Positions 1 to 8,052 of a stretch of DNA of 58,954 nucleotides are shown here, in pieces. How positions within the stretch are numbered: the first letter of the stretch is position 1; every line of letters starts with the position of its first letter. The notes beneath the pieces are model-generated. The model did no database searches, had not been told where the DNA came from, and saw only the letters and a program-made list of their open reading frames with translations. This stretch comes from Acidimicrobiia bacterium. Its GTDB lineage: Bacteria; Actinomycetota; Acidimicrobiia; IMCC26256; PALSA-555. The stretch lies in NCBI GenBank assembly GCA_035948415.1, contig DASZJD010000066.1:1-58954 (forward strand), written 5' to 3'. The translations under genes were made by a program, and so were the position numbers.

Positions 1-117
1 GACGTCGACGAGGGTGACGTCGGCGTCCTGGAGCGACGGGGTGTTGGCAAAGTCGGAGAGGAGCCGCGGGGTCCAGTGCGTGCTCCCGCCGCCGACGATC
101 GTGACGCGAGGGGTCAT
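1..117 (-). CDS. Family 4 glycosidase (GH4), N-terminal fragment cut by window edge
   Basis: Only the first 39 codons lie in the window; the rest is off the left end. The N-terminus has the Rossmann-type dinucleotide loop typical of GH4 enzymes (VTIVGGGSTHWTPRLL, about residues 5-20) followed by an acidic strand end (VTLVDV). GH4 enzymes such as 6-phospho-glucosidases and alpha-galactosidases cleave glycosides by a redox mechanism using NAD+ and a divalent metal. ATG at 117 is chosen because a GGAGGA ribosome site lies just upstream. A TAGGGT hexamer (139 to 134) could be its -10 element. The substrate cannot be told from this fragment, and another Rossmann protein is possible. Confidence 0.7.
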   Translation of the reverse strand, partial: MTPRVTIVGGGSTHWTPRLLSDFANTPSLQDADVTLVDV

Positions 118-233
118 GGTTCCTCCGCCGGCGACCCTAGACCGCGGCGGCGGGTCGACAGCCGAAGCCGTGGACGGGGTCGCGGCCCGGCGGGCGGCCG
201 CCTCGCCGCGCCCGCACGGCCGATCGCCAGGGG

Positions 234-539
234 TTAGGAGGGGGCGACGAGGTCGGCGTAGCCGGGATGCTCGTCGATGAACCGGGCGATGAAGGGGCAC
301 CGCGGGGTGACGGACAGCCCACGGGCCCGGGCGTCGTCGAGCACGAAGGCGGCGAGCTGGCTGGCGACGCCGTGGCCCTGCGCCGACGGGTCCGTCTCGG
401 TGTGGGTGAACACGATCCGGCCCGGCTCGAGCCGGTACCGGACGTGCCCGACGAGGCGGTCTCCGATCCGGGCCTCGTAGCGGTGCGCGTCGGGATGGTC
501 CGTCACCCGCACCGGCTCCGGCGCGCTCGTCACGCCCAC
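234..539 (-). CDS. Small GNAT-like N-acetyltransferase (Acetyltransf_CG / YjdJ type)
   Basis: A 101-residue single-domain protein. It shows the compact GNAT pattern of the YjdJ family: a strand with HTETDP (about residue 45), the acetyl-CoA loop AQGHGVASQLA and the C-terminal CPFIARFIDEHPGYADL. Family members are about 90-110 residues and bind acetyl-CoA; their acceptors are mostly unknown. Start is the GTG at 539, with GGAGG upstream; a GTG six bases further in is an alternative. It is divergent from the membrane protein gene that begins at 662, and TATCGT upstream may be its -10. Function beyond the fold is inferred. Confidence 0.75.
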   Translation of the reverse strand: MGVTSAPEPVRVTDHPDAHRYEARIGDRLVGHVRYRLEPGRIVFTHTETDPSAQGHGVASQLAAFVLDDARARGLSVTPRCPFIARFIDEHPGYADLVAPS

Positions 540-649
540 TCCGGCCCCGACCTCCGTCGACCCACGCCGGCGACGATAGGGCCGTCGCCCATCCCGTCGT
601 GACGGGACGGTCGCCGACGCAGACAGGCCGGATCGGCGCGCCCTCGGAG

Positions 650-655
650 CAGACT
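650..655 (+). promoter_or_regulatory. Candidate -10 element (CAGACT) for a leaderless start at 662
   Basis: CAGACT is followed by exactly six bases and then the ATG at 662. The same hexamer-to-start spacing recurs across the window. There is no obvious Shine-Dalgarno sequence, as expected for a leaderless message. Not experimentally supported. Confidence 0.45.
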
Positions 656-661
656 GGCGGC

Positions 662-1954
662 ATGGCCGACCCCGACGACGCGCCCGCTCCGGCTCGGGCG
701 CGGCTCGCCGACGTGGCCGTGAGCGCCGCCGGCGAGACCGCGGGCGCGACGAGCGGGGACGAGCACCGAGCCCGTGGCGACGGCGCCGGCGCCAGCCGAC
801 CGCGGTGGCGGTGGCCCCGACGCATCGTCGTCGTCGCGCTGCTCGGCGGGGCCGGGTACGGCGCGTTCACCCGCCGCCACGAGCTGGCGCGGGCCGCCCG
901 GCTGCTGGCCCACCTGGGCTGGGGCTGGCTGCTCGTCGCGATCGTGTTCGAAGCGGCGTCCCTCGTCGCCTTCGCCCGTCTGCAGCGCTGGCTGCTGGCC
1001 GCCGGCGGCGTTCGGGTGGGACCGGGCACGATGCTCGAGATCGTGCTCGCCGGCAACGCCCTCTCGATGTCGCTGCCCGGCGGCGCCGCCTGGGCCGCGG
1101 CGTGGGCCTTCGGTCAGCTCCGGCGCCGGAACGTCGACCGCGTGCTGGCCGCGTGGGTCGTGCTGATGGCGGGCGCGCTCGCGAGTTTCGCGCTCTTCCT
1201 CCTGTTCGTTGTCGGGGCCCTCCTCGCGGGGTCGGAAGGACCGGTGGCGTCGCTGCGCTGGGTCGGCGTGGCCCTGGCCACCATCCCCGCTGTGGTCGTC
1301 GCAGTCGCCGTGCTCGCACGCCGCGCGCCACGCGTGCGAGCGGGCCTGCGCGCCACGTGGCGGTTCGCGACCCGTCACACCGGCGGCGCGCGCGTGGGGG
1401 CTGCCGCCGAGCGCCTCGCGGCGCGGGTGCGAGCGGTGCAGCCGACGACGGCGGCGTGGGCCGAGGCGTTCGGCCTCGCCATGGTGAACTGGCTCGCGAC
1501 GTGCGCCTGCCTCGTGGCCTGCATCTGGGCGGTGCACGGGTCGGTGCCGTGGCACGGCATCCTCGTGGCCTTCGCGGCCGCGCAGGTCTTCGCGAGCATC
1601 CCGATCACGCCGGGTGGGATCGGGATCGTCGAGGGCGGCCTGACCGCGCTGCTCGTCGCCTACGGCATGCCCACCCAGGTCGCCCTGGCCGCGGTGCTGC
1701 TGTTCCGGGCCGTGAGCTTCTGGGCGTTGGTGCCGATCGGCTGGGGCGTGTGGGGGTCGCTCGAGCTCGGTGCCCGCGGGCGCGCCCGCGCGCACCCGTG
1801 GGCCGTGCACCGGCACGGCGACGGCGCGGCGCCGGCGCCGGCGCGCCAGGCACCGGACCGGATCCTGCCCCCGCGCCCCTGCGATGGGTGCGAGCAGCAG
1901 GCCGCACCGGGCGCGCGACCCCGCCGGCCCGCGGCTACGGCGCGACGGCGTTGA
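662..1954 (+). CDS. YbhN / lysylphosphatidylglycerol synthase transmembrane-region family protein (flippase-like)
   Basis: A 430-residue polytopic membrane protein with about eight hydrophobic segments. Family signatures are the conserved GNALSMSLPGGAA region and the later ITPGGIGIVEGGLTALL motif, which match the DUF/PF03706 group that includes YbhN, AglD and the membrane half of MprF. Such proteins are thought to move or handle lipids or lipid-linked sugars. ATG at 662 is preferred over a GTG at 599 because a CAGACT hexamer sits six bases before it. The N-terminal 35 and last 60 residues are polar low-complexity tails. Its 3' end overlaps the convergent gene by 20 bases. The second family member in this window is at 35181-36320. 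Confidence 0.8.
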   Translation: MADPDDAPAPARARLADVAVSAAGETAGATSGDEHRARGDGAGASRPRWRWPRRIVVVALLGGAGYGAFTRRHELARAARLLAHLGWGWLLVAIVFEAASLVAFARLQRWLLAAGGVRVGPGTMLEIVLAGNALSMSLPGGAAWAAAWAFGQLRRRNVDRVLAAWVVLMAGALASFALFLLFVVGALLAGSEGPVASLRWVGVALATIPAVVVAVAVLARRAPRVRAGLRATWRFATRHTGGARVGAAAERLAARVRAVQPTTAAWAEAFGLAMVNWLATCACLVACIWAVHGSVPWHGILVAFAAAQVFASIPITPGGIGIVEGGLTALLVAYGMPTQVALAAVLLFRAVSFWALVPIGWGVWGSLELGARGRARAHPWAVHRHGDGAAPAPARQAPDRILPPRPCDGCEQQAAPGARPRRPAATARRR

Positions 1955-3047
1955 GGTCGGCGAAGCCCGACGGGACGTGGCGACCGATGGCGGCGTGCTC
2001 GAAGATCCCCCACCCGGTCTGGTCGTCGAAGGTCGCCCGGGCCAGGTGGTCGGCGATCGAGAATGCGGCCCGCCCGGCCACCGCCGGGTCGTGGTGGTCG
2101 TACACCGACCCCTCGACCCAGTGCTCCCCCTTCCAGACGCCGTGGGTCCACTCCGGGTCGGCGCCGTACCCGCAGCCGACGTTCAGGGGGATGCCGAGCA
2201 GCGGCTCGATCTCGAGGGTGCCGGTCTTGCCGTCCCGGGTCGTGAGCTCCATCGAGGCGTGCGTGGGCTTCCGGCTGCCCGACTCGTAGTGGATGTCGGG
2301 CAACGGCCAGCCCAGCTGCTCGGGTGGCCGCCCCGTCGCGGCCGGGAACACCCGCACGGCGAAGTTCGTGTTGCGCAAACCCTGCGGGTCCTCCTCGAGG
2401 ATCACGTGCAGCGCGAAGTCGTCGAAGCGCAGCGGGATCCAGCACCACCACATCCCGCCGAACTCGCGGGGCTTGCCGACGGGCTCCGGCTCGCCGACCG
2501 GGCGGATGCCCCACGAACGGTCGCGGGTCGCGGTGAACCGGTCCGGTGTCACCGCGATCCGCTCGCCCTCGACGCGCAGCTCGCCCTCCCAGGTGCCGAC
2601 GCCCGCGAACCGAGACGCGTCGAGCAGGATGCGGTCGCCCTGCCGGCGCACGTGCTGAGGCTCGGAGATCGGCCCGTACTCCGAGCGGTAGCGCAGGTCG
2701 AGCCCGAGGCCGTGGTCGTCGGCGTCGCAGACGACGCGCAGCTCCCGGAACGGCTCGATCACCTCGATGCGATAGGGCCCGACCTCCTGCTTGGTCTTGT
2801 CGTCGGGCCGGACGCCGGAGGTGCGCACGGCCCACTGCCGGTCACCACGCCGCACGGTCGCGTAGGCGTCGATGACGCCGAGGTTCGGGTACACGCCGAG
2901 GCCGGTGATGAAGTAGGCGTCGGCGTCGTGGTCGATGCCCTGGTAGATGCAGCGGTCGTAGCAGTTGCGATCGCTCGTGGTGACGTACCGCATGGGCAGC
3001 GGCGCCTGGTGGATCGGGAGCTCGTCGAGCGGGTCGAACTCGAGCAC
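1935..3047 (-). CDS. AttH/CrtC-like (DUF7064/DUF7065-type) lipocalin-fold protein
   Basis: A 370-residue soluble protein with no signal peptide or catalytic triad visible. The central RDRSWGIRP motif (about residue 190) and nearby FGGMWWCWIPLRFDD resemble the beta-rich tandem lipocalin-like proteins once annotated as hydroxyneurosporene synthase relatives, now DUF7064/7065, common in actinobacteria with steroid or terpenoid metabolism. The fold binds hydrophobic ligands; a reaction cannot be assigned. GTG at 3047 is chosen because coding character starts there; longer N-terminal extensions are Arg/Pro-rich and read as noise. A TACGTT hexamer upstream may be its promoter. It is convergent with the preceding membrane-protein gene. 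Confidence 0.6.
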   Translation of the reverse strand: MLEFDPLDELPIHQAPLPMRYVTTSDRNCYDRCIYQGIDHDADAYFITGLGVYPNLGVIDAYATVRRGDRQWAVRTSGVRPDDKTKQEVGPYRIEVIEPFRELRVVCDADDHGLGLDLRYRSEYGPISEPQHVRRQGDRILLDASRFAGVGTWEGELRVEGERIAVTPDRFTATRDRSWGIRPVGEPEPVGKPREFGGMWWCWIPLRFDDFALHVILEEDPQGLRNTNFAVRVFPAATGRPPEQLGWPLPDIHYESGSRKPTHASMELTTRDGKTGTLEIEPLLGIPLNVGCGYGADPEWTHGVWKGEHWVEGSVYDHHDPAVAGRAAFSIADHLARATFDDQTGWGIFEHAAIGRHVPSGFADLNAVAP

Positions 3048-3192
3048 GGGGCACCTCGCGGGCTCGGGGGTGGTGGCGCGAGAACGTACCCGAGCCGCCC
3101 ACCGCGGACCGTCGCCCCGCCCGCGCCGAGCTCGTCCCCGACCGTCACCGCCGGCCGGTCCGGCGACGACCGGCGGTGAGGCCCGGGATCGG

Positions 3193-4452
3193 TCAGCGCA
3201 GCTGCCCGAGGTAGAAGCGCGTGCCCTGGTCGTCAGCGCACGTCGAGGAGACGCCGTAGGGCAGGACCTCGGGGTCGGTGGCGGTCCCGCCGGCGGCACG
3301 GACCCGGTCGACGGCGGCGGCGATGTCGTCGACCCGGTACATCGGCACCCCGGTCGCGACGTCGTGGCCGCCGTGCATTCCCACCATCGGGATGACGTCG
3401 TCGACCTGCCACCCGTCCTCGACCCGGCCGGGCGCGAACCGCCACCCGAGCACCGAGCCGTAGAAGGAGCGGGCGGCGGCGGCGTCCACCACCTCCATCG
3501 TCACGTAGGCCAGGTCCCCGTGCCGGGTGCGGTTCGGCGGGCCGGGCTCGGCGCCCACCCCGCCGGGGGGCTCGTACACGGCGAACCGGACGCCCTGGTC
3601 GTCGACGCACTCGGCGAGGAGCCCGTACGGCTCCTGGCTCGGCTCGGTGGCGGTCCCGCCCGAGGCCCGCACCCGAGCCGCCGCCTCCTGCACGTCCTGC
3701 ACGGCGAAGCAGAGGAAGAGGGTGCTGCGCAGCTCGCCGCCCCACAGCCCGTGATGGAGGCTCTGGCCTTCGACCTGGCGGCCTTCGGGTCCGCTGCCCG
3801 CGGCGTATCGCCAGCCGAGCACGGTGGCGAAGAAGACGGAGGCGCGCGCGACGTCGGGCACCCACAGCGACACGTAGCCGAGGTCGCCGTGCCGCGGGCC
3901 GACCGGGGTCGGCGCACCCATGATCATCCAGCGGTGACCGAACGGGTCTCGGATCACGCCGTTGCGCCCGTACTCGAAGTCGGCCGCGGCGCGTTCGAGC
4001 GTGGCGCCGGCGGCGACGGCGCGGTCGATCAGCGCGTCGACGTCGGTGACGTGCAGGTGGATCGTGACCGGGACTCCCTGATCGAGCGCGGGCGCGACGA
4101 CGCCGATCTCGGGGTACTCGTCGGACAGCATGACGGGGGCCCCGCCGATCTCGAGCTCGGCGTGGCCAACCCGCCCGTCGGGCATGACGATTGGCTCGCC
4201 CCGGCGGCGAGCCCCGAAGGCCTCGGCGTACCAGTCGAGGGCGCGGGTCGCTCCGGCCACGGCGAGGTACGGCGTGATGACCGCCGGCGCGGCCGTTGTC
4301 GTGGGGTCGGGCTCGAGCGTGAGTGTCGACACGGTGACTCCTGTCGGGAGGGCGAGGGCCCGCTCGAGGCGAGCCCGCAGGCGGGCGGTGAACGACGGGT
4401 CCGGGTCCACGGGCGTGATCGGCGTGCGCAGCGCCTCGAACGGGTCAGGCAT
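3193..4452 (-). CDS. Triple-VOC (glyoxalase/PhnB-like) protein coupled to ECF sigma factor
   Basis: A 419-residue cytoplasmic protein. Residues 1-35 form a short helical lead (DPFEALRTP, then an Arg-rich helix) that is typical of VOC proteins sitting beside ECF sigma factors. It is followed by three VOC modules: a PhnB-like one (about 55-170, AVAGATRALDWYAEAFGA), and two CFP-30-like ones (about 180-300 and 310-415) with paired DLGYVSLWVPD / DLAYVTMEVVD starts and FYGSVLGW-type helices. VOC domains bind metals or small ligands such as dioxygenase substrates or antibiotics. The gene overlaps the sigma gene by 8 bases, so it is translationally coupled; it may sense or act on the signal to which the sigma factor responds. 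Confidence 0.8.
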   Translation of the reverse strand: MPDPFEALRTPITPVDPDPSFTARLRARLERALALPTGVTVSTLTLEPDPTTTAAPAVITPYLAVAGATRALDWYAEAFGARRRGEPIVMPDGRVGHAELEIGGAPVMLSDEYPEIGVVAPALDQGVPVTIHLHVTDVDALIDRAVAAGATLERAAADFEYGRNGVIRDPFGHRWMIMGAPTPVGPRHGDLGYVSLWVPDVARASVFFATVLGWRYAAGSGPEGRQVEGQSLHHGLWGGELRSTLFLCFAVQDVQEAAARVRASGGTATEPSQEPYGLLAECVDDQGVRFAVYEPPGGVGAEPGPPNRTRHGDLAYVTMEVVDAAAARSFYGSVLGWRFAPGRVEDGWQVDDVIPMVGMHGGHDVATGVPMYRVDDIAAAVDRVRAAGGTATDPEVLPYGVSSTCADDQGTRFYLGQLR

Positions 4453-4972
4453 CGCGCCCCTCCTCGTCGGTGTAGGCGCGCCGGAACGCGGAGCGGGCCC
4501 GCACGAGCAGGGCCTCGGTGGCGTGCACCGTGCGCGCGAGATGCGTCGCGACCTCGGGCACGGGGAGGTCGTCGAGGTAGCGGAGCGTCAGCGCGGCACG
4601 GTGCTGGGGCGCGAGCCGATCGAGGGTCTGTCGCGCCCGCACGGCGTCGAGGTGGGCGTCCCACGGGTCCTCCGAGGGGGCCGCCTCGTCGCGAACGGCG
4701 CGCAGGCTGCGCTCCTCGCGACCTTGGCGCCGCCAGTGGTCGACGAGCTTGTGGCGCGCCACGCCGATGATCCAGGGCATGCTCATCGGCGGGGGGTCCT
4801 GCCGCCGGATCGCGTCGGCGGCGGCGAGGAACGTCTCGGCGGTGAGGTCCTCGGCCAGCGCCGCCCCGCCGCAGCGAGCGACGAGGTAGCCGTACACGGG
4901 CGCCAACGCGGTGTCGTAGAAGGCGAGGAGGCTCCCCGGGGCGTCGGCCCGGGCGCTCGACTGCTCGCTCAC
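4445..4972 (-). CDS. ECF-type RNA polymerase sigma factor
   Basis: A 175-residue protein with sigma-70 region 2 (about residues 15-80, EDLTAETFLAAADAIRR and MPWIIGVARHKLVDHWRR) and region 4 (about 110-165, RLAPQHRAALTLRYLDDLPVPEVA with a helix-turn-helix). It would direct core RNA polymerase to a small stress or envelope regulon. GTG at 4972 is supported by a GACGAT hexamer six bases upstream. No zinc-finger anti-sigma gene is adjacent; instead the downstream, overlapping gene encodes a triple-VOC protein, as in other actinobacterial ECF-VOC pairs. The gene upstream of it, DUF2254, is on the same strand 168 bases away. Confidence 0.9.
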   Translation of the reverse strand: MSEQSSARADAPGSLLAFYDTALAPVYGYLVARCGGAALAEDLTAETFLAAADAIRRQDPPPMSMPWIIGVARHKLVDHWRRQGREERSLRAVRDEAAPSEDPWDAHLDAVRARQTLDRLAPQHRAALTLRYLDDLPVPEVATHLARTVHATEALLVRARSAFRRAYTDEEGRDA

Positions 4973-4978
4973 GTCCCT

Positions 4979-4984
4979 ATCGTC
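4979..4984 (-). promoter_or_regulatory. Candidate -10 element (GACGAT) for the ECF sigma gene
   Basis: Read on the minus strand, GACGAT is followed by six bases and the GTG start at 4972, fitting the leaderless pattern seen at other genes here. Confidence 0.4.
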
Positions 4985-5140
4985 GTCCGGGGACGCAGTC
5001 CTCCGACGGGCGACCGGCGGCTTTTTCGGGGGCAGGTCCGAGCGGCCGGCGGACGCCTCGATGCTCCCCGGGCGGCTCGGCGGCCCGGCGCCGAGGCCCA
5101 GCGTCGTCCCCGACGCGGTCGGGCTGGGCAGTGACGGGTA

Positions 5141-6493
5141 TCACACCGGCGCGTGCTGACGCCGGGCGACGGCGGCGACGACGCCGGCGTGGGCCCGCTC
5201 GACGTCGGCGCGGTCGTTGGCCTCCTCGATCGCCGCGTACGCGGCGCGCAGGATCATGTCCGCCTGCCGCTGGACGACCGCGCGTTGGTCGTCGTCGATG
5301 GTCGCGTCGGCGATTCGGCTGAGGCTGTCGAGCTGGCGGATGCCAACCGCGGGCATGCCCCGGCCGGCCTGCCGGATCTTGTCGAAGGCCCGGTTCACGA
5401 GGCGGTCGTACGGGACCGTGACCTCGATGAGTCGAACCCGGCCGCCCCGATCGCGGAAGACCCCATCGCGGAGGGGCTGGGCCGACACGCGGGTGAGGCC
5501 GTCCGTGAGCCAGTCGATGCAGGTCAAGGCGGTGAAGGTGTCGTTCACCGCGGGCGAGAGGGCACGGATGGCGATCTCGACCAGCTGGTCGATGGCGAAC
5601 TGCGGGTCTTGGCGCAAGGTTCGGTGCGAGCCGGTCACGTGGGCACGCGCCAGGCCGTCCGCGACCGCCGGCGCCGAGGCGGCCGGCCACACCACCGCGA
5701 GGGGACGGCCCCGGATGATGAAGTGCCCGGGCCGGTACGCGAGCTGGACGATCGCGTCCGAGTCGCCGGCGATCTGCACGAGGCGGTGGTGACCGATGGC
5801 CTGCAGGTAACCGCTGGACGGCGCGGGAATGCCGACGCCCTCGCGCTCGAGCCGCTCGGCGAGCGCCCCGACCGCCGGTCCCGCCGGCGGCGACGCGGCC
5901 GCGAGGCCGCGGTCGGCGTGGAGCTCGTCGATGGCGTGGTGGAAGTCCCGGGCGATCGCGTGGACGACGTCGGTGAGCTGGATCGTCTGGGAGACGTGAT
6001 GGATGAAGTAGATGAGGACGCCGAGGTCGACGACGAGGAGGACCAGGGCGGCGGTCACCGAGATGTGTGGCACGAAGGTCGCGCCGCCGGTCGAGTTCAC
6101 CGAGCCGAGGGCCAAGACGCTGAACACGAAGGTGGCGACGAAGGTCCCGAGGGTCAGCTGGGTACCGAGGTCGCGGATGAAGTTGCGGAGCATCCGGGGG
6201 CCGAACTGCGTGGACGCCAGCTGCAGGGCCAGGATCGTGATGGAGAAGACCACGCCGACGACGGTGATGACGGCGGCGGCGATGGCCGTGAGGAGCGTTC
6301 GGGCCGCGTCGGGCCCGCCGGTGTTCACCCACGACGGCAGGCTGAAGGCGTGGGCGTGGACGGCGCGGTCGAGACCGTAGGTGAGCCCGAACAGCGCGGC
6401 CGCGGCCACGACGAGGAGGCTCGGGACGAACCAGAGGTTCGTGCGGAGGGCGTCGCGCCGCCAGCCCGGGATGTGGACGCGGGCTCTGTCCAT
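5141..6493 (-). CDS. DUF2254 family predicted membrane protein
   Basis: A 450-residue protein with four N-terminal membrane spans (about residues 20-40, 66-90, 115-132, 145-165) and a large cytoplasmic C-terminal domain. DUF2254 hallmarks are visible: VVGVVFSITILALQLASTQFGPRML in the second span region, and SPAVNDTFTA plus the terminal NDRADVERAHA region in the soluble part. The family is widespread and functionally uncharacterised. ATG at 6493 starts immediately before the membrane domain; upstream in-frame extension is basic and looks non-coding. It lies just outside the direct repeat that bounds the kdp block, so it may be the ancestral neighbour of the acyl-CoA dehydrogenase. Confidence 0.8.
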   Translation of the reverse strand: MDRARVHIPGWRRDALRTNLWFVPSLLVVAAAALFGLTYGLDRAVHAHAFSLPSWVNTGGPDAARTLLTAIAAAVITVVGVVFSITILALQLASTQFGPRMLRNFIRDLGTQLTLGTFVATFVFSVLALGSVNSTGGATFVPHISVTAALVLLVVDLGVLIYFIHHVSQTIQLTDVVHAIARDFHHAIDELHADRGLAAASPPAGPAVGALAERLEREGVGIPAPSSGYLQAIGHHRLVQIAGDSDAIVQLAYRPGHFIIRGRPLAVVWPAASAPAVADGLARAHVTGSHRTLRQDPQFAIDQLVEIAIRALSPAVNDTFTALTCIDWLTDGLTRVSAQPLRDGVFRDRGGRVRLIEVTVPYDRLVNRAFDKIRQAGRGMPAVGIRQLDSLSRIADATIDDDQRAVVQRQADMILRAAYAAIEEANDRADVERAHAGVVAAVARRQHAPV

Positions 6494-6631
6494 CAGACCT
6501 GGGTGCTGCACGGGATCCTCCGGCGCGTCGACATTGCGCCGACCAGACTTCCCGGCTCGCCGCCAGCACTTTAGCCGGCGGCGACCTCGGACGATGGAAG
6601 CCGCGCCTGGTTCGCCGCCGTCCACGGATTG

Positions 6632-6670
6632 GACCTCGAATCAGGGAATGTGCGTGCCCGAGATGGCTCG
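6632..6670. repeat. Left copy of 39-base direct repeat flanking the kdp block
   Basis: These 39 bases match 15801-15839 at 35 positions in the same orientation. The right copy is the 3' end of an intact acyl-CoA dehydrogenase gene plus about ten bases past its stop. The two copies bracket the whole wHTH-kdpCBAF / kdpDE block, as the ends of an integrated island would. Confidence 0.7.
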
Positions 6671-6682
6671 CCGGACCGGCAG
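6641..6682 (-). pseudogene. Remnant of acyl-CoA dehydrogenase 3' end
   Basis: The minus strand encodes LPVRRAISGTHIP then TGA. The intact acyl-CoA dehydrogenase at 15810-17024 ends [13 protein letters not shown] then TGA; 10 of 13 residues match, and nucleotide similarity continues past the stop. No other part of such a gene is present here. The remnant abuts the stop codon of the winged-helix gene, so the junction between island and remnant lies at about 6671-6684. It could be a relic of duplication or the far-end target repeat of an insertion into the gene's 3' end. Confidence 0.65.
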
Positions 6683-6683
6683 A

Positions 6684-7223
6684 TCAGCGGCCCTGCAGCC
6701 GGTAGCCGCGGCCGCGGATCCGGTGGACCGACAGGCCGACCTCGCGCAGCCGCGTCCGCAGGTGCGTCATGGCGGTGCGCAGCGACCGCGCCGCGCCCGA
6801 CCCGAGCTCGCCCCGGTCCTCCAGCAGCTCGTCGGCGACGACCTCGCCGAAGTGGTCGGTCAGCGCGGCGGCCAGCCGCGCCTCGAGGGGCAACAGGTGG
6901 ACGGGCGCGCCGCGGTAGTGGAGGCAGCCGCTGGCGTCCACGAAGGGCGGGGCCTGATGCGCGCTGGCTCGGCGCTCAAGTGCGGCAAGCCGGCCGTCGA
7001 GGTCCCGCTCGCCGCCCGGGATCCGGACCCAGTCAGCGAGGCAGCTCGTGAGCTCGGGTGGGTCGTCGTCGCCGAAGACAAGGTAGAGGATCGCCACGCC
7101 CGCGCCCGTGAGCCGCGCGGCCTTGGCCCGCTCGTCCGGCCAGCGGACCACGACGACCTCGGCCAGGGTGCTCGGGAGCGGCAGGTCGCCGGGCGGGGGC
7201 GGATCGGGCTTCGCGGCCATCAT
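6684..7223 (-). CDS. OmpR-type winged-helix regulator with degenerate receiver-like N-terminus
   Basis: A 179-residue protein. The C-terminal 95 residues form a Trans_reg_C winged helix (PVHLLPLEARLAAALTDHFGEVVADELL, then RTAMTHLRTRLREVGL and VHRIRGRGYRL). The N-terminal part (VVVVRWPDERAKAARLTGAG ... DWVRIPGGERDLDGRLAALE) resembles a shrunken receiver domain but has no aspartate in the expected phospho-acceptor setting. It lies 19 bases after kdpC on the same strand and so probably ends the kdp operon. It may act as an extra, phosphorylation-independent DNA-binding regulator of potassium uptake; its targets are unknown. Confidence 0.75.
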   Translation of the reverse strand: MMAAKPDPPPPGDLPLPSTLAEVVVVRWPDERAKAARLTGAGVAILYLVFGDDDPPELTSCLADWVRIPGGERDLDGRLAALERRASAHQAPPFVDASGCLHYRGAPVHLLPLEARLAAALTDHFGEVVADELLEDRGELGSGAARSLRTAMTHLRTRLREVGLSVHRIRGRGYRLQGR

Positions 7224-7242
7224 CCCGGTTGGCGAACGGGTC

Positions 7243-8052
7243 CTAGTGGACGCTGTCGAGCGCCAGGTTGAGGTCCAGCACGTTGATCGTCTGCTCGCCG
7301 AGCACGCCCCAGGGCCGGCTGTTTGTGTGGTCGCCGATCAGCGTGAGGACTCGCGACTTGGGGAGGTGCCGAGCGTCGGCGACCCGCTGGGCCTGCAGCT
7401 CGGCGTTGGCCACCGAGATGTCGGGGTCGAGGCCGGAGTTCGAGGCCGTCACGGCGTCGACCGGGACCGAGATCTTTTCGCCGAGGTTGTTGAGCTGCCG
7501 GTAGGCGCTGAGGCGCTCGGGCACGGTGTTCGAGGAGCAGGCGTAGGTGCCGTCGCTGTTCTTGGCGTACTTCTGGCCCGGAGTCGGGCTCGTCACCGGG
7601 TTGCCCTGCTTGTCCGTCGGCACGCAGTACGGGTCCGACGGGTTCGCGAAGGGGTTCGTCTTCGACGGGTTCCCCGCGAGGTCGACGGTGTTGAACCCGG
7701 GGATGAAGCCGACCAGCCTCGGGTCGCCGGGCCCGAAGTTCGTCGCGCCCGACGCGCCGCAGGTGGTCGAGGTCGGCGGGCACGTGGCGCCGGTCGGGTC
7801 GTACCCGCTAAGGCCCGAAGCCGAGGGCCGCGGCTGGAAGTACCGAGGGTCGGGGTTGCCGTGCTGGTCCACGAAGTTCTGGCCGATCAGCGCCGAGCCC
7901 ACGACCTTGCCGTGGCGCGTGATCAGCGAGCCGTTCGACCGGTACGGGAACGCCGCCCGGCTGACCCCGGTCACGACGAGCGGGTAGGCCACGCCCGTCA
8001 GCACAGCGAGGACGAGGGTGAGCAGGGCGGCCGGGAGGATCTGGCGGCGCAT
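7243..8052 (-). CDS. kdpC: Potassium-transporting ATPase subunit C (KdpC), with extra extracytoplasmic insertion
   Basis: KdpC is the single-span, inner-membrane-anchored subunit that stabilises and aids the KdpFABC K+ pump. The N-terminal span (LPAALLTLVLAVLTGVAYPL, residues 5-25) and family motifs GSALIGQNF, PRYFQPRPSASG, VPVDAVTASNSGLDPDIS and LGEQTINVLDLNLALD are present. At 269 residues it is longer than the usual 190-220: an insertion of roughly 70 residues at about 90-165 replaces the short usual linker and, with adjoining sequence, contributes four cysteines (two near CPPTSTTC, one in YCVP, one in YACSS). The start codon overlaps the kdpB stop by one base. Confidence 0.95.
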   Translation of the reverse strand: MRRQILPAALLTLVLAVLTGVAYPLVVTGVSRAAFPYRSNGSLITRHGKVVGSALIGQNFVDQHGNPDPRYFQPRPSASGLSGYDPTGATCPPTSTTCGASGATNFGPGDPRLVGFIPGFNTVDLAGNPSKTNPFANPSDPYCVPTDKQGNPVTSPTPGQKYAKNSDGTYACSSNTVPERLSAYRQLNNLGEKISVPVDAVTASNSGLDPDISVANAELQAQRVADARHLPKSRVLTLIGDHTNSRPWGVLGEQTINVLDLNLALDSVH

